Positions 7,225 through 14,541 of a stretch of 18,835 nucleotides of DNA are shown here, in pieces. The number at the start of each line of letters is the position of its first letter. The stretch's first letter is position 1. The position numbers and the translations under genes were made by a program. Source of the DNA: CAWBRT01 sp050015355 (GTDB taxonomy: Bacteria; Acidobacteriota; Terriglobia; Terriglobales; Acidobacteriaceae). The notes beneath the pieces were generated by a model that had not been told where the DNA came from, ran no database searches, and was given only the letters and a program-made list of their open reading frames with translations. The stretch covers positions 1-18,835 of the forward strand of contig JBEKBO010000090.1 of assembly GCA_050015355.1 (NCBI GenBank). Reading direction: 5' to 3'.

Positions 7225-7746
7225 ATGGCTACGAACATCAAGAAGACCAAGAAGGAGCGCGGCCCAGGCGTTCCGGCCGGCAACAATCGGACGCAGGTGA
7301 AGAGCGCTCCAAACTATTGCTTCGGCTGCGGCCTTGACAATCCAGAGGGCTTAGGCTTGAAGTTTGCTTTCGACGAGGAGCGCAATTCCTTCGTCTGCCG
7401 CTTTAAACTTTCGCGACGCCACACCGGGCCTCCGGGGCACGCGCACGGCGGCATCATTGCGACAATTCTCGACGAGGCAATGGGCAAGGCGAACCGTATC
7501 ACGCAGGTGACCGCGGTCACCCAGGCAATGACGGTCGAGTATCGAAAACTGGTGCCCCTCGGCAAGCCGCTGATCGCCGAAGGACGGCAGCGCAGCAGCA
7601 GCGGACGCGTTCACGTCAACGTGGCCGAAGTGCGTAACCTGGAAGGCGAGATACTGGCACGAAGCGAAGGCACATTCATCGCGATTGATCCGCAAAAGAT
7701 GTTCAGCAAACACATGAAGCGGAGCGACGGCTGGGGTGCTCGGTAA
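7225..7746 (+). CDS. PaaI-like hotdog-fold thioesterase
   Basis: 173 residues from ATG 7225; an in-frame ATG at 7210 would add five residues, and neither has a clear ribosome site. The sequence shows the 'YCFGCGLDNPEGLGLKF' entry motif (31-47) common in PaaI-type thioesterases. It also has the active-site helix HGGIIATILDEAMG (74-87), with the glycines and Asp/Glu expected to position catalytic water. Such enzymes hydrolyse acyl-CoA or aryl-CoA thioesters; the substrate is unknown. The N-terminal 25 residues are basic and low in complexity. It is convergent with the dehydrogenase gene at 7802-8746 (55-bp gap with a weak GCCGG/CCGGC hairpin) and divergent from coxIII. Confidence 0.85.
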   Translation: MATNIKKTKKERGPGVPAGNNRTQVKSAPNYCFGCGLDNPEGLGLKFAFDEERNSFVCRFKLSRRHTGPPGHAHGGIIATILDEAMGKANRITQVTAVTQAMTVEYRKLVPLGKPLIAEGRQRSSSGRVHVNVAEVRNLEGEILARSEGTFIAIDPQKMFSKHMKRSDGWGAR

Positions 7747-7801
7747 ACGCCGGAAGGTAAACACCGGCCGGCAAGCTCTTCCAGCGCGACAAGCTGGCCC
7801 G

Positions 7802-8746
7802 TCAGCCGCGCTTGCCCGCCTCGCGAATTGCCAATAAGCTGAGAAGCGCCCGATTGCGCTCTTCTTCGAGCTGCTCGATCGAGCGGCCTGCGGCTTCTTC
7901 CTGTACTCCCGCGATCAGCTTTGCCTTGATTTCCGGCGTCAGTCCGGGACTGCCAAGGTCCGCCCACCAGGTCGAAAACGGGCCCGCCAGGTGTTCCAGG
8001 AAATGTTGCAGACCACCCTTCCCGCCGCCCAGGTGGAACAGCAGATTCGGCCCCATGACACCCCAGCGAAGTCCTGGCCCCCAACACACCGCCGCGTCCA
8101 CATCAGCGACGCTCAGCACGCCTTCCGCCACAAGATGGATAGCCTCGCGCCAAAGCGCCGCCTGAAGCCGGTTGGCGGCATGCCCTGGAACTTCTTTCCG
8201 AATGTGGATCGGATGCTTTCCCAAGGCCGCATAGAACTTCAGGGTTCGCTCGATGTTTTCCGGCGAAACCTTTGTTCCACCGACAACTTCCACCAACGGA
8301 ATGAGGTGTGGCGGGTTGAACGGATGACCGATTACGCAGCGCTCCGGGTGCTTGCAGTGGGACTCGATGGCGCTGATTTTCAGTCCTGACGAACTGGAGG
8401 CAATCACCACACTGGGCGGCAAGGCGGCATCCATACGGGCAAATAGTTTGATCTTGAGGTCTATGCGTTCAGGGGCGCTTTCCTGAACAAACTGCGCCCC
8501 GGCAAGTGCCTTTTCGAGGTCGGCGTCAAAGCACAAACGATCGCGAGAAGCCCCGGGAGAGAGTCCCAGACCTTCCAGCGCCGGCCACGCGCGGTCCACA
8601 AAAGATCGCAGCGCGGATTCGGCGTCCGGAGCCGGATCGGTCGCGGAAACCTCAAGCCCGCGGCTCAGAAAAAATGCCGCCCAACTCGCCCCAACGACGC
8701 CGGTTCCGACAACTGCTACCCGGCGAATTTCACTTTGTGTCTCCAT
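7802..8746 (-). CDS. 3-hydroxyacyl-CoA dehydrogenase family protein (L-carnitine dehydrogenase/lambda-crystallin-like)
   Basis: 314 residues. The Rossmann motif VVGTGVVG (12-19) binds NAD. Residues matching the family catalytic set are S118/S119, H141 (in GHPFNPP), E153 and N192. The C-terminal part with 'WREAIHLVAEGVLSVADVDA' and 'WGPGLRWGVMGPNLLFHLGG' resembles stand-alone dehydrogenases such as L-carnitine dehydrogenase and lambda-crystallin (gulonate dehydrogenase) more than beta-oxidation fusion proteins. It probably oxidises a small 3-hydroxy acid or 3-hydroxyacyl-CoA with NAD; the substrate is not decided by sequence. ATG 8746 is preceded by AAGGAG at 9 nt, a good start. It is convergent with the thioesterase and divergent from pdxS. 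Confidence 0.85.
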   Translation of the reverse strand: METQSEIRRVAVVGTGVVGASWAAFFLSRGLEVSATDPAPDAESALRSFVDRAWPALEGLGLSPGASRDRLCFDADLEKALAGAQFVQESAPERIDLKIKLFARMDAALPPSVVIASSSSGLKISAIESHCKHPERCVIGHPFNPPHLIPLVEVVGGTKVSPENIERTLKFYAALGKHPIHIRKEVPGHAANRLQAALWREAIHLVAEGVLSVADVDAAVCWGPGLRWGVMGPNLLFHLGGGKGGLQHFLEHLAGPFSTWWADLGSPGLTPEIKAKLIAGVQEEAAGRSIEQLEEERNRALLSLLAIREAGKRG

Positions 8747-8833
8747 GGCCGTGCTCCTTGCAAGTTCTTGTCCTGCCGGAAATGGGCGCCAGTGTATCGC
8801 AAATGACGCCAGTTGCAGAAGGGATTTGTCTAA

Positions 8834-8849
8834 GGCCTGTCAGCAGGCC
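8834..8849. promoter_or_regulatory. 16-bp palindrome between divergent genes
   Basis: GGCCTG TCAG CAGGCC is a perfect 6-bp inverted repeat with a 4-nt centre. It lies in the 307-bp gap between the divergent dehydrogenase gene and pdxS. It may be an operator or an RNA hairpin; no known regulator motif was recognised. Confidence 0.3.
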
Positions 8850-8888
8850 CGTAACGCCGCTGGTCCGCAACCGAGTCCCGGTTCGCGC

Positions 8889-8894
8889 TACAAT
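8889..8894 (+). promoter_or_regulatory. Possible -10 box for pdxS
   Basis: TACAAT is a good -10 hexamer 160 bp upstream of the pdxS ATG, but no convincing -35 box lies 16-18 bp before it. If used, the leader would contain the hairpin at 8948-8965. Confidence 0.3.
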
Positions 8895-8947
8895 AGAGTG
8901 TTCCAGCCGAGGTCACGTTCCGCTCGTTTTGCTGTCAGGGACAGAGT

Positions 8948-8965
8948 TGCCGCCCGGTGGCGGCA
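8948..8965 (+). promoter_or_regulatory. Hairpin in the pdxS upstream region
   Basis: TGCCGCC CGGT GGCGGCA gives a perfect 7-bp stem with a 4-nt loop about 90 nt before the pdxS start. No U-run follows, so a simple terminator is unlikely. It could be a leader structure. Confidence 0.35.
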
Positions 8966-9053
8966 CATGCCAAGCCGAATTCAGGAAGGAAATGGCCGGG
9001 AGTCGCGGAGTGACCTTGCACGGAGATACTGACAACTGGGGGAGACAAGTTTT

Positions 9054-9989
9054 ATGTCAGAGAGTAATGGAAACTCCGGTCTGCGGCTGAAGACCGGTCT
9101 GGCGGAGATGCTGAAGGGCGGCGTGATCATGGATGTGATGAACGCCGAGCAGGCCGAGGTCGCCGAAAAAGCCGGGGCAACCTCCGTGATGGCACTGGAG
9201 CGTGTGCCGGCCATGATTCGCGCCGAAGGCGGCGTGGCGCGTATGGCTTCGCCGCTGAAGATCAAGGAAATCATGGCGGTGGTGTCGATTCCGGTCATGG
9301 CCAAGTGCCGCATCGGCCACTTCGCCGAGGCGCAAATCCTGCAGGAGCTGGGAGTCGATTACATCGACGAGTCCGAAGTGCTTACCCCGGCGGACGAAGA
9401 GCACCACGTCGACAAGCATGCGTTTACCACTCCGTTTGTGTGCGGGGCGCGCAACCTAGGTGAGGCGCTGCGGCGCATCGCCGAGGGCGCGGCCATGATC
9501 CGCACCAAGGGCGAAGCGGGTACCGGCGACGTTGTCCACGCCGTCAAGCACATGCGGCAGATCGTGAAGGAAATGAAGCAGTTGACCGTCATGAGCGAAC
9601 AAGAGTTGTTCGCCGCGGCCAAGAACCACCAGGCTGCTTACGAGTTGGTCCGCATGGTGGCCAAGGCCGGCAAACTGCCGGTGCCGAATTTTTCCGCGGG
9701 CGGCATCGCCACGCCGGCAGACGCGGCGCTGATGATGCAGCTTGGCGCCGAGGCGATCTTTGTCGGCAGCGGCATCTTCATGAAGGATGGCGCGACCCCG
9801 CTCGATATGCACGACCGCGCCCAGCGCGAAGAGGCCGAGAGCCGGGCCAAGGCAATCGTGATTGCCACCACCCACTACAACGATCCCAAAGTGCTGGCCG
9901 AGGTGAGCGAGCAGGTCAAAGGTTCGATGAAAGGGCTGGCGGTTTCGGCTATTGCTGAAAGCGATATGCTGCAAACGCGGGGCTGGTAA
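9054..9989 (+). CDS. pdxS: Pyridoxal 5'-phosphate synthase subunit PdxS
   Basis: PdxS (Pdx1) condenses ribose 5-phosphate, glyceraldehyde 3-phosphate and ammonia from the glutaminase PdxT into PLP. The 311-residue protein retains D27 (GVIMDV), Schiff-base lysine K84 (VMAKCRIGH), 'DYIDESEVLTPADEEHH' and K152 (RTKGEAGTG), and it ends in the typical RGW. Two departures stand out. The very conserved PADIR is PAMIR (52-56), and about 14 extra residues rich in Asp/Glu/Arg sit after SGIF (about 243-256). ATG 9054 has GGGGGAG 9 nt upstream. No pdxT follows; the next gene is rubrerythrin after 202 bp. The 12-subunit synthase would need a PdxT encoded elsewhere. Confidence 0.97.
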   Translation: MSESNGNSGLRLKTGLAEMLKGGVIMDVMNAEQAEVAEKAGATSVMALERVPAMIRAEGGVARMASPLKIKEIMAVVSIPVMAKCRIGHFAEAQILQELGVDYIDESEVLTPADEEHHVDKHAFTTPFVCGARNLGEALRRIAEGAAMIRTKGEAGTGDVVHAVKHMRQIVKEMKQLTVMSEQELFAAAKNHQAAYELVRMVAKAGKLPVPNFSAGGIATPADAALMMQLGAEAIFVGSGIFMKDGATPLDMHDRAQREEAESRAKAIVIATTHYNDPKVLAEVSEQVKGSMKGLAVSAIAESDMLQTRGW

Positions 9990-10001
9990 GCGGCCGGCCA
10001 A

Positions 10002-10022
10002 CACGCGCGGCCACGGCGCGTG
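10002..10022 (+). terminator. Possible terminator hairpin after pdxS
   Basis: CACGCGC (10002-10008) pairs with GCGCGTG (10016-10022) around a 7-nt loop, 13 bp after the pdxS stop. A second palindrome (CCGGGGCCCCGG) follows immediately. There is no T-run, so intrinsic termination is uncertain. Confidence 0.35.
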
Positions 10023-10191
10023 CCGGGGCCCCGGGCGTTCCGGATATGCCATGAATCGATGATCCACAAGCAGGGCGCATGCGAGTGCGCCCTTCGCATT
10101 TGCGGCGGATCACACATGGTTGCGACGAGGGTCACTGTGCGAGCGGTTGGTACAGCATGACACTTGAAGGGTTCTGAAAGGAGCCTCTCAG

Positions 10192-10812
10192 ATGATTCCA
10201 ACGCTTGGAACGATTCTTTCGATCCTGCTGCCGGCTGCCGCCATTGTGGGAACAAAAACCGCGGACAAGGACAGCTCGCGCACGCTTGAAAATCTGCAAG
10301 CCGCCTTCGATGGCGAGAGCAACGCGCGCAACAAGTATCTTGCCTTCGCGAAGAAGGCCGGGGAAGAAGGTTACGGCGAGGTGGCCAGCCTCTTTCGCGC
10401 CGCCGCCAAGGCGGAAGAGATTCACGCCAACAATCACGCCGTCGTGATCCGCAAGCTGGGCGCGGAACCTAAAGCTGACATTCATGCTCCGGAGGTCAAG
10501 TCCACCCGGGAAAACCTCGCGGTCGCAATCGCCGGCGAGACTTACGAGCGCGACACGATGTATCCGGAATTCATTGCCGAGGCAAAAGCGGCGAAGAACT
10601 CCGACGCCCTCAAAACCTTCACCTACGCCATCAAGACTGAAGCCGAACACGCTCGTCTCTATACGGAAGCGCTGAACAAACTGGAGACCTTGAAGGGCGC
10701 CAGCAAACAGTATTTCGTTTGCCGGGTGTGCGGCTACACCACGGAGAACCTCAATTTCCTGCGTTGCCTGGTCTGCGGAGTAGCAAAAGAGGAATACGTT
10801 CGCGTGAGCTAG
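10192..10812 (+). CDS. rbr: Rubrerythrin with hydrophobic N-terminus
   Basis: Rubrerythrins reduce hydrogen peroxide with a non-heme diiron site fed by a rubredoxin-type iron. The 206-residue protein has a ferritin-like four-helix domain with ligand candidates E42, E75/H78 (AEEIH), E116 (AGETYERD) and E150/H153 (KTEAEH). A C-terminal rubredoxin-like knuckle has C177-x2-C180 and C192-x2-C195. ATG 10192 is fixed by AAAGGAG 8 nt upstream. The first ~20 residues (MIPTLGTILSILLPAAAIVG) form a hydrophobic stretch absent from classic cytosolic rubrerythrins. It lacks basic residues before the core, so it is a poor signal peptide but could be a membrane anchor. It is convergent with the HMA-like gene, and the 144-bp gap shows nothing recognisable. 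Confidence 0.93.
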   Translation: MIPTLGTILSILLPAAAIVGTKTADKDSSRTLENLQAAFDGESNARNKYLAFAKKAGEEGYGEVASLFRAAAKAEEIHANNHAVVIRKLGAEPKADIHAPEVKSTRENLAVAIAGETYERDTMYPEFIAEAKAAKNSDALKTFTYAIKTEAEHARLYTEALNKLETLKGASKQYFVCRVCGYTTENLNFLRCLVCGVAKEEYVRVS

Positions 10813-10956
10813 GGTCAGTGCTTTGGCGCAGTGATAGACGAAGCGGCGCGTGAGAGGGTTGACGAGAGAACTCGGCCAGAGGCTCTCGGGCGGCCCTTTC
10901 ACTATTTTGTGAGCGATTTTGGACGGGCAAAATCCGAGGCTGAAGCCAAAGGGCAC

Positions 10957-11217
10957 TCAGGTGAGCGCGACTTTTCCTGAAATCTCCAGTCCGGTCCGGC
11001 GCAGCAAAGCGGCGACGGTATCCTCGTTCAGCCGGGTCGCGTCGTACTCCACCCGAACCGATCGTGCGGCTTCGTTGAAGCGGATTCCGCGAACGCCATA
11101 TACTTCACGGACGTAGTCCAACGCCTGCATGGTCGCCTCGGTCGGCGTCATCCCGTAACTGAAGCAAACATCCACAGAGGTCATGTGCGGCTGGTCCTTT
11201 GCGAGGTACGAGGGCAT
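10957..11217 (-). CDS. Small HMA-fold protein lacking the metal-binding cysteines
   Basis: 86 residues from ATG 11217, or 75 from ATG 11184. The inner ATG has the better ribosome site (AAAGGA about 9 nt upstream). The pattern fits the beta-alpha-beta-beta-alpha-beta HMA fold: strand 'VDVCFSYGM', helix 'TEATMQALDYVREV', 'YGVRGIRFNEAARSVRVEYD', helix 'NEDTVAALLRRTG', 'LEIS'. In metallochaperone HMA domains GM is followed by C-x-x-C. Here it reads GMTPTEAT, so both copper-binding cysteines are missing; one Cys (DVCF) precedes the loop. It is divergent from the copper ATPase with a 76-bp shared upstream region. That neighbour lacks its own HMA domain. A regulatory or protein-docking role is an inference. 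Confidence 0.65.
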   Translation of the reverse strand: MPSYLAKDQPHMTSVDVCFSYGMTPTEATMQALDYVREVYGVRGIRFNEAARSVRVEYDATRLNEDTVAALLRRTGLEISGKVALT

Positions 11218-11227
11218 TTCGGAACCC

Positions 11228-11257
11228 TTGTACGATCAACTTACGTCTTACTATATA
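11228..11257 (+). promoter_or_regulatory. Possible promoter of the copper ATPase gene
   Basis: TTGTAC (11228-11233) and TATATA (11252-11257) are 18 bp apart, about 37 bp before the ATG. The same AT-rich block read on the other strand contains TATAGT (11255 to 11250), a possible -10 box for the divergent HMA-like gene. Overlapping divergent promoters would allow joint metal control. No CueR or CsoR palindrome was recognised. Confidence 0.35.
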
Positions 11258-11293
11258 GCAAGAAGGTAGGATAGAGCGCATCGGCCGACTGAC

Positions 11294-13927
11294 ATGGAAG
11301 AGGAAGAGCGAGTGAACAACGTTCAAGCTGCTGATGGAACCCGGAGCAAAGATCCGGTGTGCGGGATGATGGTGGACCCCTCTACGGCTCGCGGCGGCAG
11401 CCACGTGCATAAAGGGAATACGTATTTCTTCTGCAATCCGCGCTGCCGCGAACGCTTTGCGGCTGATCCGGAGAAGTACCTGGACCCCGCCTACAAACCT
11501 GGCGGAATGGGCGGAATGAGCGGCATGGTACAACTGGGCGGAATCTCACCCCAGCAGACGCAACAGCAGCCTCTGCCGGGGACCCCGATCGCACTCGCGC
11601 CCAAGCCGGCTGCTCTCCCAACTGCCACCGTCGGCGCACTCCCAACGCATGACAAGCCGGCCGAGAACGCGAGTTCCACGGAAGCCAAGCCCGAAGCCCC
11701 GCCACAGGCGATTTATACCTGTCCGATGGACCCCGAGGTCAGGCAGAGCGGCCCCGGCGTTTGTCCGGTCTGCGGCATGGCGTTGGAGCCGGAGACGATC
11801 GAGTTGCCGGCAGTCAAGACCGAGTACGTCTGCCCAATGCATCCTGAAGTGGTCCGCGACGAACCGGGTGCATGTCCAATCTGCGGCATGGCGCTGGAGC
11901 CGCGAACCGCATCCGCCGCACCGCCGGAAAATCCCGAACTCCGCGACATGAGTCATCGGCTCAAGGTATCGCTCTGGCTGGGTGTGCCGCTGCTGGCGCT
12001 TGCCATGGCGCACATGGCGACGCCGCTTGCGCATGCGGTCAGGGCAGACCTGGTGGCGTGGATCGAGTTGCTGCTGGCCAGCCCGATTGTGGTCTGGTGC
12101 GGCCTGCCGTTTTTCGAACGCGCGCGCAATTCGTTCCGCTTTCGCAGCCCCAACATGTTCACCCTGATCGGCATCGGCGTGGGGGCCGCGTACGGATACA
12201 GCGTGTTGGCCACCCTGTTGCCGGGTATTTTTCCAGCCTCGCTGCGCGGAGACTACGGACAGCCGCCTGTCTACTTCGAGGCGGCCGCGGCGATCACGAT
12301 TCTGGTCTTGGTAGGGCAAGTGCTGGAGTTGCGTGCGCGTGCACAAACCAGCAGCGCGATTCGTTCGCTGCTCGATCTTTCGCCGCGCACGGCGCGCCTC
12401 GTCGAAGACAACGGCGCCGAGCGCGACATTTCTCTGGAACAGGTCCAGGTGGGCAACCGGCTGCGCGTGCGTCCGGGAGAAAAAGTTCCTGTCGACGGCG
12501 TTGTGCTGGAAGGCCAGAGCACGGTCGATGAGTCCATGCTGACCGGCGAGGCGATGCCGGTGGAAAAAGCGCCGGGAGCGCGTGTCGTCGGCGCAACCGT
12601 AAACGGTACGGGCACCATGCTAATGCGGGCCGAACGCGTCGGCAGCGAAACCGTGCTTGCCCAGATTGTGCGCATGGTCGGTGAAGCGCAGCGCAGCCGC
12701 GCGCCCATCCAGCGCCTTGCCGACCGCGTTGCCGGGGTGTTCGTTCCCGCCGTGATCGGTGCTTCCGGGCTGACGTTTCTGGCGTGGCTCATCTGGGGAC
12801 CGCAGCCGCGTTTCGTGTACGCATTGGTCAATGCAGTAGCGGTGCTGATCATCGCCTGTCCGTGCGCGCTCGGGCTGGCGACGCCAATGGCGATCATGGT
12901 GGGCACTGGGCGGGGCGCTCGCGCCGGCGTGTTATTCAAGAACGCCGAAGCCCTGGAGCGGCTCGAAAAAGTCAACACCCTGCTGGTCGACAAGACCGGA
13001 ACCATCACCATGGGAAAGCCGACGCTGGAAGCGGTTGTCGCAGCGCCGCATTTCAGCGAGGAGCAGGTGGTGGTATGGGCCGCCAGTCTGGAGGCCGGCA
13101 GCGAGCACCCGCTGGCGCGCGCCATTACCGAAGCGGCAACGGCCAACGCCTTGACGCTGAGGCCGCAATCCAGCTTTCGGACTGTCCCCGGCAAGGGCGT
13201 GGTTGGCGACGTGGACGCGCACCGGGTGCTGGTTGGAACCGTCGCCATGCTGGCTGAAGACGGCGTGGAGACATCAGCTCTCGAATCCGCCGCCGAACAG
13301 TTGCGCCGCGAAGGCCACACCGTCACCTTGGTCGCCGTCGACGGCAAACTCGCGGGCTTGCTGGGCATTGCGGACGCGATCAAGCCCACGTCGTTCGAGG
13401 CGATACGCGAGCTCATGCACGATGGGATTCGCGTGGCTATGATCACCGGGGATAACCGCACGACAGCGCAAGCCGTCGCCCGCAAACTCGGCTTGGCGGA
13501 GTTCTACGCGGAAGTGCTGCCTGAGCAGAAGAACCAGGTGGTACGCGAGCAGCAGGAGCAGGGAAGAGTTGTGGCCATGGCGGGCGACGGCATCAACGAC
13601 GCGCCGGCCCTGGCGCAGGCCGACGTGGGAATCGCGATGGCGACCGGAACCGACGTGGCGATTCAGTCGGCGGGGGTGACCGTCATGGGCGGCGACCTGC
13701 GCGGCATTGTGCGCGCCCGCCGGTTGAGCAAGGCGGTGATGCGGAATATCCGGCAAAACCTGTTCTTCGCGTTCGTCTACAACTCGGTGGGAGTGCCGGT
13801 CGCGGCGGGCATTCTCTATCCGTTTTTTGGCGTGCTGCTGAGCCCGATCATCGCGGCGGCGGCCATGAGCCTGAGCTCCGTCTCGGTGATTTCCAACTCG
13901 CTCAGGCTGCGCCGGGAGAAGCTGTAG
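11294..13927 (+). CDS. copA: Copper-translocating P-type ATPase (PIB-1) with YHS and two HMBD domains
   Basis: Inner-membrane pump that exports Cu(I) using ATP. Domain order in the 877 residues: YHS metal-binding domain (about 19-65, DPVCGM...CNPRC), Met/Gly- and Pro/Ala-rich linker (66-138), two HMBD units with YTCPMDPEV...CPVCGM (141-162) and YVCPMHPEV...CPICGM (178-199). The membrane helices and ATPase core follow. Core motifs are TGEAMP (418), CPC (522-524) with downstream P, phosphorylated D566 in DKTGT, SEHP (603-606) and GDGIND (764-769). N822...YN(829-830)...P and M858-x2-SS are the Cu(I) class signatures. No CxxC HMA domain is present. The start is ATG 11294, or more likely GTG 11312, which is preceded by AGAGGAAGAG; this removes six residues. 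Confidence 0.95.
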   Translation: MEEEERVNNVQAADGTRSKDPVCGMMVDPSTARGGSHVHKGNTYFFCNPRCRERFAADPEKYLDPAYKPGGMGGMSGMVQLGGISPQQTQQQPLPGTPIALAPKPAALPTATVGALPTHDKPAENASSTEAKPEAPPQAIYTCPMDPEVRQSGPGVCPVCGMALEPETIELPAVKTEYVCPMHPEVVRDEPGACPICGMALEPRTASAAPPENPELRDMSHRLKVSLWLGVPLLALAMAHMATPLAHAVRADLVAWIELLLASPIVVWCGLPFFERARNSFRFRSPNMFTLIGIGVGAAYGYSVLATLLPGIFPASLRGDYGQPPVYFEAAAAITILVLVGQVLELRARAQTSSAIRSLLDLSPRTARLVEDNGAERDISLEQVQVGNRLRVRPGEKVPVDGVVLEGQSTVDESMLTGEAMPVEKAPGARVVGATVNGTGTMLMRAERVGSETVLAQIVRMVGEAQRSRAPIQRLADRVAGVFVPAVIGASGLTFLAWLIWGPQPRFVYALVNAVAVLIIACPCALGLATPMAIMVGTGRGARAGVLFKNAEALERLEKVNTLLVDKTGTITMGKPTLEAVVAAPHFSEEQVVVWAASLEAGSEHPLARAITEAATANALTLRPQSSFRTVPGKGVVGDVDAHRVLVGTVAMLAEDGVETSALESAAEQLRREGHTVTLVAVDGKLAGLLGIADAIKPTSFEAIRELMHDGIRVAMITGDNRTTAQAVARKLGLAEFYAEVLPEQKNQVVREQQEQGRVVAMAGDGINDAPALAQADVGIAMATGTDVAIQSAGVTVMGGDLRGIVRARRLSKAVMRNIRQNLFFAFVYNSVGVPVAAGILYPFFGVLLSPIIAAAAMSLSSVSVISNSLRLRREKL

Positions 13928-13973
13928 GCGAGAGCAGCGGCCCCGGGACTGGCCCAGATGTTCGCCCTACATT

Positions 13974-13979
13974 TATACT
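13974..13979 (+). promoter_or_regulatory. Possible -10 box immediately upstream of nuoI
   Basis: TATACT ends 9 nt before the nuoI ATG at 13989 and no Shine-Dalgarno sequence precedes that ATG. If functional, transcription would begin at or next to the start codon. No good -35 box is visible. Confidence 0.3.
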
Positions 13980-13988
13980 AAAAGCAAT

Positions 13989-14507
13989 ATGGGGATTTTG
14001 AGGAATATCGCCGCCATCGCCAAGGGCATGAGCGTTACCTTCCGGGAGATGTTTGCCCCCACTCAGGTCGAGAACTATCCCGATGGCCCCGGGCCGCTCA
14101 GAGGAGCCATGTTTCAAGAGCGCTTCCGCGGCATGCACGTTCTGCAGCGCGATGAAAATGGCCTGGAGAAGTGCGTCGCCTGTTTTCTTTGCGCGGCCGC
14201 CTGCCCGTCCAATTGTATTTACATTGAAGCGGCTGAAAACATGGCGGAGAACCGCGTCAGCGGCGCCGAGCGCTACGCCAAGGTCTACAACATCGACTAC
14301 AACCGCTGCATCTTTTGCGGCTATTGCGTCGAGGCTTGTCCGACGGACGCCATCACGCACGGCCACGGTTTCGAGTTGGCCACGTTGAACGCCACCAATC
14401 TTGTCTACCGCAAGGAGCAGTTGCTCGCGCCCGTTCCGGCGCACGTCGGTCAAAACGCGGTGTTCAACCGCACGGAAGAAGACAAGCAGCGAATGCTGAT
14501 GCGTTAG
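13989..14507 (+). CDS. nuoI: NADH-quinone oxidoreductase subunit I (2x[4Fe-4S])
   Basis: NuoI is the ferredoxin-like subunit of respiratory complex I, carrying clusters N6a and N6b that pass electrons toward N2. The 172-residue protein has the two motifs C62/C65/C68 with C72 (CVACFLCAAACP) and C107/C110/C113 with C117 (CIFCGYCVEACP). The typical linking segment 'GAERYAKVYNIDYNRCIFC' is also present. Its length and N-terminal amphipathic segment (GILRNIAAIAKGMSVTFREMF) fit the family. No other nuo gene is adjacent: the neighbours are copA, 61 bp upstream on the same strand, and metH. It is therefore a displaced subunit or an extra paralogue. Read-through from copA is possible. Confidence 0.93.
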   Translation: MGILRNIAAIAKGMSVTFREMFAPTQVENYPDGPGPLRGAMFQERFRGMHVLQRDENGLEKCVACFLCAAACPSNCIYIEAAENMAENRVSGAERYAKVYNIDYNRCIFCGYCVEACPTDAITHGHGFELATLNATNLVYRKEQLLAPVPAHVGQNAVFNRTEEDKQRMLMR

Positions 14508-14541
14508 CATAGTTCTCGAATATTTGTGACACAACGTAGGA

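Noticed and set aside
10132..10956. 274-codon open frame on the minus strand opposite rubrerythrin
   Set aside because: It covers the clear rubrerythrin gene, which has a strong ribosome site; the peptide has no family features.
12271..13485. 404-codon open frame on the minus strand opposite copA
   Set aside because: Ser/Thr/Arg-rich shadow of the ATPase reading frame with no recognisable motif.
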